From positions 7,293,606 through 7,357,605 of the forward strand of contig NW_024037064.1 in NCBI RefSeq assembly GCF_015706575.1: DNA of 64,000 bases. Reading direction: 5' to 3'. This DNA is from Patiria miniata. Its lineage: Eukaryota > Echinodermata > Asteroidea > Valvatida > Asterinidae. The translations under genes and the position numbers were made by a program. How positions within the stretch are numbered: position 1 is the first letter of the stretch; every line of letters begins with the position of its first letter. The notes beneath the pieces are model-generated. The model saw only the letters and a program-made list of their open reading frames with translations, did no database searches and was not told where the DNA came from. Below are positions 46,986-58,579 of this stretch, piece by piece.

Positions 46986-47829
46986 TTACATTATGAGATT
47001 GAATTTCATGAGAAACCATCAAACAATGAAAAAAGAGCATACCCCAAACAAATATAGTATTTTAAACGTGAAAAATACAAACCCGATGAAAAATGGAAAG
47101 TCAAGGCCCATGGAAAAATAATAATACACTCGTTGTTTGAGCAATAACCCGAGCTCACCAGGTCAGGCTATATTAAGTTGTAAGTTCAGCAAGTGATCGG
47201 TCTTGATGTCTTACATGAGGAGATTAAATTTCGTGAGAAACCGTCAAACAACTAAAAAAAATCTTTCGAGAAAGGGCGCGCTGAATAAAACAAGTGATCT
47301 CGCACCGCCAAGACATAATACACACCCGCACGCCGTAGAATATTTTAAGTTTCGTTCAATAGAGGGCGCGCCAAATAAATAGTGGTCTCAACAACGCATC
47401 AACATGGGTGCTGGAAAATTGAACAAAAAGAATAAACTCGTTTCCGATGAACTACTCAAGAAATACGAAACGGATTCAATTGAAATTTGGTACAACTAGT
47501 TTTCACGATGTGTACCAGAAGTGGTTTGAATGGCGTGAGAAACTGTAGCGCTATAAATATAATATGATCGTAACAATCTAGTGTTTGAAAAGCTAGAAAT
47601 CCACGTTGACTTCCATTAGGATTGTATTTGTCGCGATTAAAACCCTGTATTGTTACGGTCATAATAGCTTGATTGTTTGACCTTTTCTTCTGAAATTAAA
47701 TCTGTTATGTTAAACATCATGACAAATGAGTGCACAAAAATTCATTTTTATGTAACGTGTTTTTCTTGAGTTATTTAAATATATAGCTCGTCTGAGTGGT
47801 AAAAATTGAACTACGCGTTTCAACTTCGC

Positions 47830-48070
47830 CATCCCTTTTTTCGAAAATAAACAAAAGTAAGGGGTTAGTCTTGCTTTTTTATCGAAATTGGGTTTAATTT
47901 GTCTCTTTTCGAAAATTAACAAAAGCAAGGGGTGAGCCTTGCATTTTTATCTAAATCGGGCAAAATTTGACTTTTTTTCCAAAATTAACAAAAGTAAGCA
48001 GTATGCCTTGCATTTTTATTAAATTTGAGCATAATTTGCCTTCTTTTCGAAAATTAACAAAACTAAGGGG
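47830..48070. repeat. 72-bp tandem repeat, main array
   Basis: Four units of roughly TTCGAAAATTAACAAAAGTA / AGGGGTTAGCCTTGCATTTT / TATCAAAATTGGGCAAAATT / TGACTTC. The last unit matches the cluster at 46868 almost exactly, pointing to a later duplication or gene conversion. Motifs of the AGAGGGCGCGC type are scattered through the surrounding 45.8-48.2 kb. Confidence 0.8.
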
Positions 48071-48587
48071 ACCATTACTTTTCAATATTCAGGGGAAATC
48101 ATACTATATTTCATGCACTTAAAGAGCAGAGAGCAAGGAACAGACAGGGCGCGCGCGGCCTCCCCACACTTTTGTCAACGATCGTTTTATGCAAAAGATG
48201 TTGAAATATATATATTAAATTAGGCACAAAAGTGACTTTTCTCCAAACAAAACAGAATTTCCTTTGAAGGTACAAACGAGTATCAATTAATATTTCTCTT
48301 TTGCGTCATGTAATTTTTCAATTTCAAATAAAATGCTTTTTGCAAAGCTATTTTCAAAGGTGAGTTTCTGAAGAAACAATACCAAATAAAATTGCAGATT
48401 TTGAATATTTTGTGGCACGTCCATTTTCCTGTATTACAACTTGTACAAAGCGTCCGGAAGCCTAACGCCATTACTCCAACACTCATTGTCAATCGTCCAC
48501 GCACCCTCCCACACTCCCGCACTGCCCCTCCCCCACCTTGGCTCGCAAATCCAGATAATCTACGTATTACTGAAGGTAAACCTCTTA

Positions 48588-48708
48588 AGTCAGATGGTCT
48601 AGCGGTCTAAGCCACCTGCGGGATTCGAACCCGTGCCCGGGCGCTCCAAAGGCGTAGTCTTTGGAGCGCCCGGGCACGGGTTCGAATCCCGCCCAAGTTT
48701 TGACTTAA
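48588..48708 (+). other. tRNA-like unit with inverted-duplicated T arm
   Basis: A-box-like GATGGTCTAGCGGTCTAAG (48593-48611) and a B box GGGTTCGAATCCC (48678-48690) lie on the plus strand. AAGTCA at 48588 and TGACTT at 48701 can pair as an acceptor stem. Between them, 48618-48651 and 48659-48692 are perfect 34-bp inverted repeats around GCGTAGT, so the B-box half occurs on both strands. An ordinary tRNA does not contain this. It is either a rearranged tRNA-Leu/Ser-like gene or a tRNA-derived hairpin repeat. Confidence 0.5.
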
Positions 48709-49609
48709 ACACAATTTAAGTATAAGAAAATATCTTCTTGATATTTTTTTCGGGGGGGGGGTGTTCAAAACTCTTCATTGGCCAAGAGAACGAGTGAACA
48801 TCACAACCAATTATTTACAATATTTAACAGTGATTAAAACCAATGTTATTGATGAGAGAGATTAAGAGATGGCTAGTAAGAGGTTTAACATTTGAGATAT
48901 ACTTTAAATTGCTCAAATTAATTGGGCCGTAATATTGTTGTCAAAATTTGAAAAATAATAAGAACAAAACGAGAAAGACATTATGGGGGGGGGGGGCGCT
49001 GGTCAAATCCGACGATCATGTGGTCACGATAACTAAAAAATACATGTGTCATAGAAGTGAAATTCTACATAAAATTGAAACTGCGTCTATTGCTGGTCCT
49101 AAATGTCTTAAATAATTATTTGACATATCAAAAAGAGAAGCAAAACAATAAAGGTATGTGAAAACACATTTCAGTGTTTTTTTGTTTCCTTTGCAGAATG
49201 ATCAAACCATTAAGAATGTTTTACTTAATGTCGTTTTATTTTATGTTAAATTAATGGGGTTTTTTCGAGTGCCGAAACGTTAATTCAACATACAAGCCGC
49301 CGCATCACTGGGGTTTCTCAAAGAAAAATATTTGTCTCGACTTTCATCTTTATTTATTTCTTTTTGATGGCCAGCCAATTGCATTGTCAGTAAAAAATAT
49401 TCACAGCAAAACAAACTCACTTCCCAAAAAGCGACAACAAGAAAAAAACAAAGAAGCCCATATCCAATTTCTGTTTTAGACATTGACAGCAAAAAAAAAC
49501 CCAAACAAATCAATATCTCATTTCCTAACCGTCAGTGTCATTTTGAATCGGTTGTTGCCATAGCTTTCTTTAGATTCTATGCCATGTTTGTATCTTCAGC
49601 AAAATGCGA

Positions 49610-49623
49610 CCACAAGATGGCGC
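49610..49623 (+). promoter_or_regulatory. CTCF-like motif, copy 1
   Basis: CCACAAGATGGCGC fits the core of the well-known bilaterian CTCF consensus (CCACNAGRKGGCRS) at every position. It lies in the tandem duplication and is retained in the other copy. Binding is an inference. Confidence 0.4.
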
Positions 49624-50616
49624 TCTTCAAATCATCTGAAGTCGACTGCCTGAATCAACAGAAAAGAAAAGAAAACTTTGAATCTCTGCCATACATTGTG
49701 AAAACAGATCATACAATTTGAAGAAGACAAATCGTTTGCAAATTAAACGTGGAATAATTAGTCAGTAATAATTGTTGATTTTAATAAATATGACGACAAA
49801 ATTCTTCCAATCGGTAGGCCTATCTCAATTACATTGTTTTATTTTCGTTGGTAATAATTTCATCAATTTCACCCTAAGTCTGTCATGATGATGACCTCAG
49901 TCGCCAAATACATCATGTGCAGCCTGGAACGGTCTCATTGTGTCTTACGCTGACAGAGGATCGTGATCTTGACCTTGATCTTCATCATGACATCAGTCGA
50001 CGTCACTGCTACGTGATTATTGTCTCGACAATGCCAATTTTAGGCTTTGAAATAAGACTATAGGCCTACATTTAAAATGTTAAAGATATTGACAGCCATA
50101 AAAGTCAAAGTTTTCCTACCAATAAAAATATTTTTCTGCACCCATAAATTTAGGGCAAAAATTTGTAAAATATCCAAACTTCTATAACAAAATTGCAAAA
50201 ACAACTGTGAGCCCCCCCCCCCCCCAGCCAAATCCTGGGTGCACCATTGACTTAAACTTAAAGCAATAGAGTGGCCGGGAAAATATTCAGTTTCATTGGT
50301 AATTTTTGGCAACAACCATTGTTTGTCTTACTTCCTAGGCTTGTTTTACTAGTAATGACCAAATAGGCGAAATTTCACTTGTCCTTAATCTGTCAATTTC
50401 TTGAATATTCAACTGAAACAAACTTATCTCCCTGTATTAAAGCGACAACAAAAACCATTACAAAAAGTCCATATTTCATTTCCGTTTTGGACACCAAAAC
50501 CCAAAACCCTTATCCCAGCAGCAACGCAACCATTTATTTCCAAACCGTCAGTGTCAACTCTCATTTTTTTCCCCATTTCTTAAATTCTAAGCCATTGCAT
50601 CTTCAGCAATGTTTCA

Positions 50617-50630
50617 CCGCAAGATGGCGC
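50617..50630 (+). promoter_or_regulatory. CTCF-like motif, copy 2
   Basis: CCGCAAGATGGCGC differs from copy 1 by one base that the consensus tolerates, and is embedded in the conserved CAAGATGGCGCTCTTCAAAT block. Confidence 0.4.
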
Positions 50631-51079
50631 TCTTCAAATGTATCATCTGAAGTCATCACTAGCACCATGGAGCTGGCACTCAGTGCCTGAATCAACCTGC
50701 AACGAAAAGAAAAGAAAACATTGATTCTGTGGCATACAATAATATTCTGAAAAGAGGTCATACAATTTGATTACTCATTTACAAAGGTAATGTGGAATAT
50801 TTAGGCAGCAATAATTGTTGATTTTACTTTTAGGCCTACATGATGACAAAATTCTTCCAAGTACTGTAGTTGGCTCATTAGTTGTTTTGTTTTCGTTAAT
50901 TGGTGTGATAATTTCATCAATTTCACCCTAAGTCTGTCATGATGTTGACCTCAGTCGCGAAATACATCAGTGTGCAGCATGTAACGGTCTTGTTGTGTGC
51001 GCTGATCAGAGGATCGTGATCTTGACCTTGATCTTCATCATGACATCAGTCGACGTCACTGCTACGTCATGTACGTCTT

Positions 51080-52090
51080 TCAATAAGATATGGCTTCTCA
51101 TTTCACATAACAGAAAAACATGTTAATTTACATGCCTACATTAACGAGCAATAAACACATGCATATATACCTGATCTAATTGTGATTGTGTTCTTTAACG
51201 TCATGACTACATACGTCACACTTTTTCTTTTTCTTTTTGCTTGTAGGCTTGTAGTCTACAAGTTCATGATCATTGATCTTGTGGGATTCTTATCTTAGAT
51301 CGCATTCAGGATACTCAGATCTCTGACCCTTGACCTTAGATTTTAGATATCCCTGATCTAATCATGGCTCCTCATATACCTATTTCAGTCGTCGTCATCA
51401 TAAGAAATAATTTATTATAATTCTCTTCCAAGATATAACTGCTTTAATTGGCATGGGTATCGTATTACATCTTTCTCCATATAGTCCATCATAGCCTGAG
51501 ACTAATTTCCATAATTTCTTGGAAAATATCCTTATTATTTTGTGAAGTGCCTAATTATATGCATCTTAATCAATTTCTCTTTGGATATTCTTTGGCGAAT
51601 GGTATTGTTTCAAACTCACTTTGCAACCTCCCCCTTTTCAACTTCCCATGGCTGGTAAAATGTTAGGTTTCTCTTGTCCAGTAGGCCTACATGTAAAATC
51701 CCCTTTCCGTTACTGATGAAGTATAAACAATGACTTTAAGAATTAGGCTTACCTTTCCCCTCATAATGTCCACGTCTTAATATGGTTGTTTACGAATACA
51801 TGCCTAGCGCTCCTGTAATTGTAAGGTTCGCCTAGTGCGCGGGAATTATGGTGGCGGTTGAATTTACAAGCGTCAGTCCGGTAAAGAAATTATCTGTGTT
51901 TCATTTCGTATCGTTTGCGCTTCAGTTCATTTCACCTCGAATGTTGCCGTGAATTACGGAGCAAAACGAACATGCATGGCGACAGCTTAGAAGTCTTCTG
52001 GGTTACCTAGAGTTTACATCGTCACTGTTCTCATGGGCATCAATTTTGGAAATATTTTATCGCAGAAAAAAGAATGGAAATTTAAAACAA
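51080..52090. other. no gene seen
   Basis: A putative exon-like piece (acceptor TTACAATTACAG, donor GTAAGC) lies at about 51756-51816 on the minus strand, but all three frames contain stops. CCCTTGACCTTAG at about 51327 is another TCAAGGTCA-like word. Confidence 0.3.
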
Positions 52091-52100
52091 AAATACTCAC

Positions 52101-52200
52101 AAGGTGCAAATGTCTGGCACCCATCTTGAAATGCAAGCAACAGATGAGCGGGCGAAAGTCAGACGGCTAGGCTCAAGGCGTAATGCGGTTCAAAAACCCT
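52101..52200 (-). other. candidate first exon with short coding start
   Basis: On the minus strand, ATGGGTGCCAGACATTTGCA begins at 52124 and reaches donor CTT|GTGAGT at 52101 after eight codons (MGARHLHL). The preceding 70 bases are more GC-rich, as in many 5' untranslated exons. No continuing exon could be joined with confidence. Confidence 0.2.
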
Positions 52201-53049
52201 ATCACTTTTTATCCCTGCGCACTGTCACAAAATGATTTTTGTTTTCTATTTATTTTTTACTTGTGTCTAGGGTCATGACTTGTTTTTATTAATTACTACG
52301 ATATATAATGAATCATGCTGCTGAATAGGAAACTATCAAACCATATTAAACCATTTTATTCAGAAAATGGGCTTCTATTTTTCTTTATCCGCGGACTAAC
52401 ACGCACTAGTCTCAATGTTCGCTGAAAAAGTGTAAGAGCGGTTCTGATTGGTCGAAAGTCAACAGGATATTCTGGGGTTGGCTGGGATTGGCCAAGATAC
52501 ACAATTTGCATATGGCATGTCGCGTGCCACGTATGGAATTTGGATGACAATAGTTATTTGCATATAATTCTTCGGGAAAAACCCGAGTCAGAGGTCAATG
52601 TTTTGTATTGTGCATGCCTACCGGTCACACGACGACAGTTTCATGACTGCAGTGCTGAGATTGTATGGAATCGATCGTGCTGGTAAATTTTAATTAGGAA
52701 AGAATTAAGCCGACATCTCAACAGCCAACAGTAGAGTAACTGGGGTCCCATGAGGGAGAGGGGAAGGTTGGTCTCATTGGAGGCACACAAAAGGTTTGGT
52801 CATTGTTCTTTTAAAGATATTTGCAGGTGTTTTCTTTACCCATACCCGTCCATATCAGAATATCAAAGCCAAACGTTTTGTGACTTTTATGCTTTCGTCA
52901 AGACCGTGAATTTATTACCAGAGCTCTTTATAGAGATGCGCTTGCCACGGATTTTACTTGCTTGGAAAAATTCGGTTTAATAATTATTTCATTATAAATT
53001 CGATGATTTTTTAAAATATCTTTTGTTGAAAAAAAAAAGCACGGAAAAC

Positions 53050-53290
53050 GAAAATGGGAAAATCAGATTTATCTTCACAACCTTCCCCGGGCGCCGGCGA
53101 ACGTATTTTCCGATTTGGTTGCCCACAGTATGTAGCTTGCGCCACCTGTTGTTCAGTATTTGATACATCCCTCGATTGCACATTCGGTCGTGCATGCGGC
53201 ACGTCGATCGTCGTGGTGTCATCAGATAAAAATTGTTTTGCCCGTGGAGCTATTGTTGGCCGTGGTTTTACACACAGACTCTTAAAGTTT
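53050..53290. other. CpG-rich patch, unassigned
   Basis: A locally CpG-rich segment (CCCCGGGCGCCGGCGAACG at about 53085, CGTGCATGCGGCACGTCGATCGTCG at about 53189) within AT-rich DNA. Open frames exist on both strands but none has a recognised motif or splice context. It could be promoter-like or repeat-derived. Confidence 0.25.
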
Positions 53291-53620
53291 TGATTAGCAT
53301 TTACAGGATAACTAGTTTAGTACTAGAAACCTTCAAAAGAATGTCAATTGCGTCCTGAATTCATGACGTGTATCCTCGAGCTCGACCCTCCATATTCGAC
53401 GCAGCTTATAACGCCGCCACATGGCATGATCGCGTCGTTTTAGGGGGTCTGACGATGCAGATAAGGTCAGTTAAAGGTTGAAAAACATGAATCTGGACTG
53501 AGAAACTGAACTCTCCATAGACTGACTGTGTGTAGTTAATTATGCAAATTAATTGTAATTTATCTCGTGATGACAATTGAAAAATCTGGAAAAAATGTTG
53601 CAACCTGAAGCTAGCCCCAA

Positions 53621-53682
53621 ATGTGGCCAGTTTACTGGACTGCCTCCGTAAACATACAGTCCAGTAAACTGGCCACATATTT
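53621..53682. mobile_element. miniature hairpin related to foldback 2
   Basis: TAGCCCCAAATGTGGCCAGT then TTACTGGACTGCC, a short spacer, and CAGTCCAGTAAACTGGCCAC form a hairpin whose arms match the tips of the foldback at 19575-20044, with nearly the whole interior lost. It is flanked by a direct repeat of about 65 bp (GTAATTTATCTCGTGATGAC through GTTGCAACCTGA) at about 53549-53612 and 53682-53745. Confidence 0.75.
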
Positions 53683-54044
53683 GTAATTTATCTCGTGATG
53701 ACCATTGAAAAATCTGGAAAAAATGTTGCAACCTGAGGCTGAAGCCATTTCCAATTCCATTGCGCTTGTGTACAATGTCTATGGAGACTAAGAACATTTT
53801 CCAAGTATTTCCTAACAAAATTGGAAATATAACTCAGTCCCAGATTCGTGTCTTTAACACTTATCATCATTTTTGCAATGAATGACCTTCATTGAGATGA
53901 TAGGGCCTATATAGAGAAAAAAGTAGCGTCAGGTTGCAACATTCCCCAGCAGGCATTTTTGGTCGGTTTAACGTCCAAGCGACGTTTGATTCTGACCAAT
54001 ACTGACGTTGGATTTTGGTCCTTTTATAATTGATTATGAAAGTC

Positions 54045-54480
54045 AGTTAGACGTCGAAATCTGACCAAATAATAACGTCTGTTTATGGTCGAGTTGTGAC
54101 GTCAATCCTACTGGTTTTATTGACGTTAAACTGACGTCAGATTTCATGGTCAGATTTTGGTCATTTGATGATTGATTTTGTAAGTTATTTAGACGTTGAA
54201 ATCTGACCAAATAATAACGTCTGTTTATGGTCGAGTTGTGACGTCAATCCTACTGATTTGATTGACGTTAAACTGACGTCAGATTTCATGGTCAGATTTT
54301 GGTCATCTAATGATTGATTTTGTAAGTTATTTAGACGTTGAAATCTGACCAAATAATAACGTCTGTTTATGGTCGGGTTGTGACGTCAATCCTACTGGTT
54401 TGATTGACGTTAATCTGACATCTGATTTCATGGTCAGATTTTGGTCATTTTATAATAATATTGATTTTGAAAGTTTTTTA
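54045..54480. repeat. left array: about 141-bp units, 3 copies
   Basis: Units share GACGTTGAAATCTGACCAAA, TAATAACGTCTGTTTATGGT, GTTGTGACGTCAATCCTACT and CTGACGTCAGATTTCATGGT, starting at about 54051, 54191 and 54332. A more diverged fourth follows to about 54600. Identity between the first three is very high. Confidence 0.9.
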
Positions 54481-54624
54481 GACGTTGAAAACATGACCAA
54501 AATCTAACATCCGTATATGGTCAAATCATGACGTCAGTCTGACCATGATTAACTGGCTAAATGGACGTCGACAGGACGTCAGATTCTTTGTTGAATTTAG
54601 GTCAGTTAATGGTTGAAAGTGTAA

Positions 54625-54630
54625 TTTATT
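54625..54630 (-). terminator. AATAAA signal of the element-internal gene
   Basis: AATAAA on the minus strand directly after the stop, within the sequence GACGTCTAAATAAATTACAC of the left array. Confidence 0.45.
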
Positions 54631-54637
54631 TAGACGT

Positions 54638-54797
54638 CTAAAACACAGACATGAGATCTAATCTCTTTTTTGAATATGTGTGGAGGTAGAAGACATCAGG
54701 CCGTCGATCTTGATGTTTTCTCTGATGATTGTTGACACGTATGGTAGGGCTTGGGTAGTATGTTTCTTCTCCATCAATTGCAAAGAGCAGAGATGAG
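54638..54797 (-). CDS. element-internal gene, exon 2
   Basis: After acceptor TTTTAATTTTCCAG one base (C) completes the CG split codon of exon 1, giving Arg, then SSLLFAIDGEETYYPSPTIR and a His/Arg/Lys-rich stretch (NNHQRKHQDRRPD), ending LDLMSVF-TAG. 52 complete residues. The stop falls inside the left AACGTC array, and AATAAA follows 8 bases later, so the array provides the 3' end. The basic segment could bind nucleic acid (inference). No family is recognised. Confidence 0.5.
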
Positions 54798-55541
54798 CTG
54801 GAAAATTAAAAGGAGATGAATGAAATTGTGAATTCTCTTGAATACCAACACATTCAAAAATATTTTTTTGTGACTCGTAAATAATTAAAACAAAATAGAT
54901 TCTTTATGTAAGCCAATTTAAGTGCAGCGGCAAATTTATTTTCAGAGATCCGAAGAAAACAATTATTCTTATGAAGAAGACATGCATATTTTAAGTATAC
55001 TGGGCAGTTCCATGCGATTCCAAGAAAATGAACAAAACTTAAAAATTCGAAGAATATAAAAATTTTAAAAACTGCAAGCATCACAAGGTCCTCATTTGAG
55101 TTAGTGCGGTAGTGAGATTTGGAATATTTAAGTTATCGATCAACATAGTGTAGGAAATATGTCTCATGTTGAGATGTGCGTTAAATGACAGCAGTTTTAG
55201 GCTTAAATGCAGCTTGGACATGATGATGGAAGGCGGGCAGAACATGCATGACTGCTGATTAGCTTAGATTGTCTAGATTTCAATGTTTAAATAAAGGGCA
55301 CCGTAAGTGTAACTTTGAATTTGAAATAAGAATTGACAATAGCGTCAAACATTAACAACTTTCAACAATGAGAAGTTGAAGTATTTTTCCATTGAATTTT
55401 TATGTTATACAAGTAAGTAGGCCTACAGAAGGGAACCCATTGTACATATCACTGTCAGGATAACATTTCAAGACTACTCGATCCCGTCCTTAAAAGAAAT
55501 TTCAAATCCCTAACTCGGAAACAATCGCATTAGAAACTTAC

Positions 55542-55756
55542 CGTTTTTCAGACCGGTACATTGCAAAAGCCGACCATATTGTACGCCTGCGTACTAATCT
55601 TGATAATTGCAGTTCAATCGAATCTTGTGCTTGTCCCATACATCCTGATGTCGTATCTTGACTTGAAGTTAAGATTAGCAGGAACATGATCTTGTCATCA
55701 AGTGGCATATACTGTAGGACAATGACTGTTGCAATGTGCCCACAAAACTTCGACAT
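55542..55756 (-). CDS. element-internal gene, exon 1
   Basis: From the first in-frame ATG (55756) the exon encodes MSKFCGHIATVIVLQYMPLD, a hydrophobic stretch (IMFLLIL), then a polar part ending in FAMYRSEK, and stops in phase 2 at donor CG|GTAAGT. The open frame extends upstream to about 55867 without ATG, so a further 5' exon or earlier start is possible. Joined to exon 2 it gives 124 aa. The splice phases fit exactly. Not recognised; transposase motifs were not seen. Confidence 0.45.
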
Positions 55757-55959
55757 TTGACCCACCACGTCTTTTCCCGAACTGAGCTGTTTCGAAGTTG
55801 CTAGACTCGTGTAGCATTGGATGGAATGCAAGAGGTCACACACAGGGCGTAAATAATGCTCACGCACGCGCGGTGCGCGCGCGATGTTTTGGTCATTTGG
55901 CGCGCGGGGCAGGAATTTTGGCTCGGAGCCAAGACGTACGTTTGGATGTTGTATTTTGG

Positions 55960-56990
55960 TTTAAACCATGACATAATGACAACGTTAGATATTTTAACCA
56001 TCCATCGACCAGAACTTAACGTCATTATTTGAATCGTCGAAAGGACGTTAGAAAACGGACGTAACTATGGTTGAAAACATGACCTTTAATAATGACTTCA
56101 AATATTATAACCAGCAACCGACCATAATCCAACGTCACTGTTCGAGTAGTTGAAAAAAAAATGTCAAAACCATGACATAATAACGACGTTAAATATTTTA
56201 ACCATCCCCTGACCAGAACTCAACGTCGTTATTTGAGTCGTGGAAACGACGTCAGAAAACGGACGTAATATCATTGTTAAAACACAACCTAGTAACGACG
56301 TCAAATATTATAACCAGCAGCTGACCACAATAAAACCTCGCTTTTGGAGTCGTTGAAAAAAACGTCAAAAACGGACGTTATATTTTGGGGAAAACCATGA
56401 CATAATAACGACGTTAAATGTTTTAACCACCCCCTGACCAGAATTCAGCGTCGTTACTTGAATCGTGGAAACGACGTTAGAAAACGGACGTAATATCTTA
56501 GATGCAAACATGGCCTCATAATAACGACTTCAAATTTTATAACCAGCAGCCGACCACAATTCAACTTCGCTTTTGGAGTCGTTGAAAAAACGTCAAAAAC
56601 GGACGTTATATTTTGGTGAAAACCATGACATAATAACGACGTTAAATATTTTAACCATCCCCTGACCAGAACTCAACGTCGTTATTTGAATCGCGGAAAC
56701 GACGTTAGAAAACGGGCGTAATATCTTAGATGCAAACATGACCTCATAACGACTTCAAATATTGTAACCAGCAGCCGACCATAATTCAACGTCAATTTTT
56801 TAGTAGTTGAAAAAACGTAAAAAACGGACGCTGCATTTTAGTTGAAAGCATGACATATGTACGACGTCAGATATTATAACCAACGGCCAACCACAATTCA
56901 ACGTCGTGTTTTGATTTGTTGAAACGACGTTAGAAAGCGAACGTCATATCTTGGTTGAAAACATGACATAATTGTGACGTCTTGAAGGGA
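55960..56990. repeat. right array: 207-227-bp units, 4-5 copies
   Basis: Each unit has AACCATGACATAATAACGAC, GTTAAATATTTTAACCATCC, CCTGACCAGAACTCAACGTC, GAAACGACGTTAGAAAACGG, then a half-unit ACCAGCAGCCGACCA...CAACGTC...GTTGAAAAAACGTCAAAAAC. Starts are near 55965, 56172, 56393 and 56620. Two alternating half-units make a higher-order pattern. Confidence 0.85.
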
Positions 56991-57414
56991 ACCATAATAA
57001 TGACAATAATACAACGTTGTTTTTCAGGCCGTTGTAAAGACGTTGACAAAACAACGTCATATCATGGTTGAAACTATGTTACGTATTATTTGTGACCAAA
57101 TTCCTACTACATTGTGACGTTGTTGTTATGTCAAATTCTGACGTTAAATTGCCGACACTAAAGCAACGTCTGGCAGACGTTATAATGACAACGTTTTCTT
57201 TGGTCTACCAAAACAACGTTGTTTTTCGGTTAGGAATGGTTGATCCGACGTTGCGACCATAGTACAACCGTTATACAACGTCAGTCTGACGTTTGGTGCC
57301 TGCTGGGTCTTTTCAAAAATCTGTGTGCGACGTGCCCCATTTATGTGGGTACCATACCGCTTCCAGGTACAGCTGGTTAAATTTTCGTCTGGTGCATTAA
57401 TAAAAGCAAGACGA

Positions 57415-57480
57415 CTGTTTCATGCGTTACGCGTTCACGCAGAAGGCACTCATCACAGTCTAACGCATGAAACAGTCAAT
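57415..57480. other. hairpin GACTGTTTCATGCGTTA
   Basis: GACTGTTTCATGCGTTA and TAACGCATGAAACAGTC form perfect arms around about 30 bases. The tip GACTGTTTCATGC is also found at the loop base of foldback element 3 (about 20540 and 20612), suggesting related termini. Confidence 0.6.
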
Positions 57481-58230
57481 TAGAACGCGTGTCGCGTAAC
57501 ATTCCCCAATACAGAGCGCGTGACCAAGGCCTTTGTTGCTGTGTCTATAGCTGAGTTTATTTTATCCATGTCTAGACGCAACAACGGGTGAATGACCGAA
57601 GACCCGATATATAGAAAGCACCCACTGATTGGTAAAAATCTAGAGGTCAAGATGCGGTTGTCTTGCATAACTAATCAGCGAATATGTTCAAAAATTATAG
57701 AGCATGGCTTAGATTGCCATGGTCTATTATATAGACTAGCACATACATTGTGTATTTGGCGCAGTAGAAACACCCCTATATCTGAGTGGAACAACCCGCT
57801 ATATCGCAGCGGCGCACACATGCTTTGGCCTCTCTTTTTAAACTTTGTGCGCGGACGTCCTTTCCAGCCTTGTTTTCATTTGTGGTTTTTTTCATTTGTA
57901 ATCCAAATCATCTATTTCATTGAAAAATAATCAAAATACTTCATGCTGTGTTGGAACACTCAAAGAAATATTTAGACTCTCATTTTTTTTTAACCAACAG
58001 ACTTTGAATGATGTTATTTGACCCCTGAAAATTGGGAATCAGCCAAAACAGTCCTGTATGGCGGTCGTGTGGAAAGGATGCAACCGTGTGGGATGGCCGT
58101 CACTACAAGCAGTCACTTCTTGGTAAGCCCAACGTGATCATTTATTAAGTTGCCCCATTCATGGGGAGGGGAGGGGGAGGGTACACTTTTTTTTGGAGGG
58201 AGGGGAAATGGAGCAACTAGAAACTCTTCA

Positions 58231-58579
58231 GCCCTTTTCACACTAGAGCCTCTCAACCTGGGTTGAAATCAACCCTGGGCAAACCCAGTGCCACCCTGGG
58301 GTGAGTTTTTTTATTTCAACCCCGCATTCAACCCCGCATCGTTTTACACTTGTTTCATGCAAATCAAGCTTGTCATTCTCAGTTACTACTATTTGAACCC
58401 GGCCTGGCCACAATTTCAACCCGGGTTGAAAATCTCAACCCTGGTCAGGAGCAGGGTTGAGTTCAACCCGGGGCGAAATCAATCTCGGGGTTGACGCATG
58501 GTTGAAATTCTTTAAGTGTGAAACGATGCATGTTTTCAACCCTGCGTCAACCCCAAGATTTGTCAAGTGTGAAAAGGGC
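58231..58579. mobile_element. 349-bp MITE (GCCCTTTTCACACT ends)
   Basis: The ends GCCCTTTTCACACT / AGTGTGAAAAGGGC are exact inverses flanked by TTCA on both sides. The interior repeats TCAACCC(C/G/T)G and its complement many times (CAACCCGGGTTGAAA is itself palindromic). Non-coding; frames across it are spurious. Confidence 0.85.

Larger units (their letters stand above)
49280..51075. repeat. tandem duplication, period about 1.03 kb
   Basis: 49510-50020 aligns with 50540-51065. Best-conserved blocks: AAGATGGCGCTCTTCAAAT, ATAATTTCATCAATTTCACC and CTAAGTCTGTCATGATG, and GAGGATCGTGATCTTGACCT followed by TGATCTTCATCATGACATCA and GTCGACGTCACTGCTACGT. The remainder has drifted far more. Strong polypyrimidine-AG acceptors appear on the minus strand near 50698 and 49653, so a transcribed but non-coding unit is possible. 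No frame is conserved. Confidence 0.75.
53945..57307. mobile_element. 3.36-kb TIR element with AACGTC-rich subterminal arrays
   Basis: The ends CCCAGCAGGCA (53945) and TGCCTGCTGGG (57307) are exact inverses. Both subterminal regions are packed with ACGT-centred words (GACGTC, AACGTC, GACGTT): about 700 bp on the left and about 1.37 kb on the right. A two-exon minus-strand gene lies between. Comparison with the related sequence at 45528-45740 shows the left flank ending at GCAACATT and little or no target duplication. The superfamily is not assigned; no full-length transposase is visible, so it may be non-autonomous with a captured or degenerate gene. Confidence 0.85.

Noticed and set aside
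58031..58127. Plus-strand exon with donor GTAAGC
   Set aside because: The AG/GT pair is present but no frame gives a recognisable or extendable peptide.
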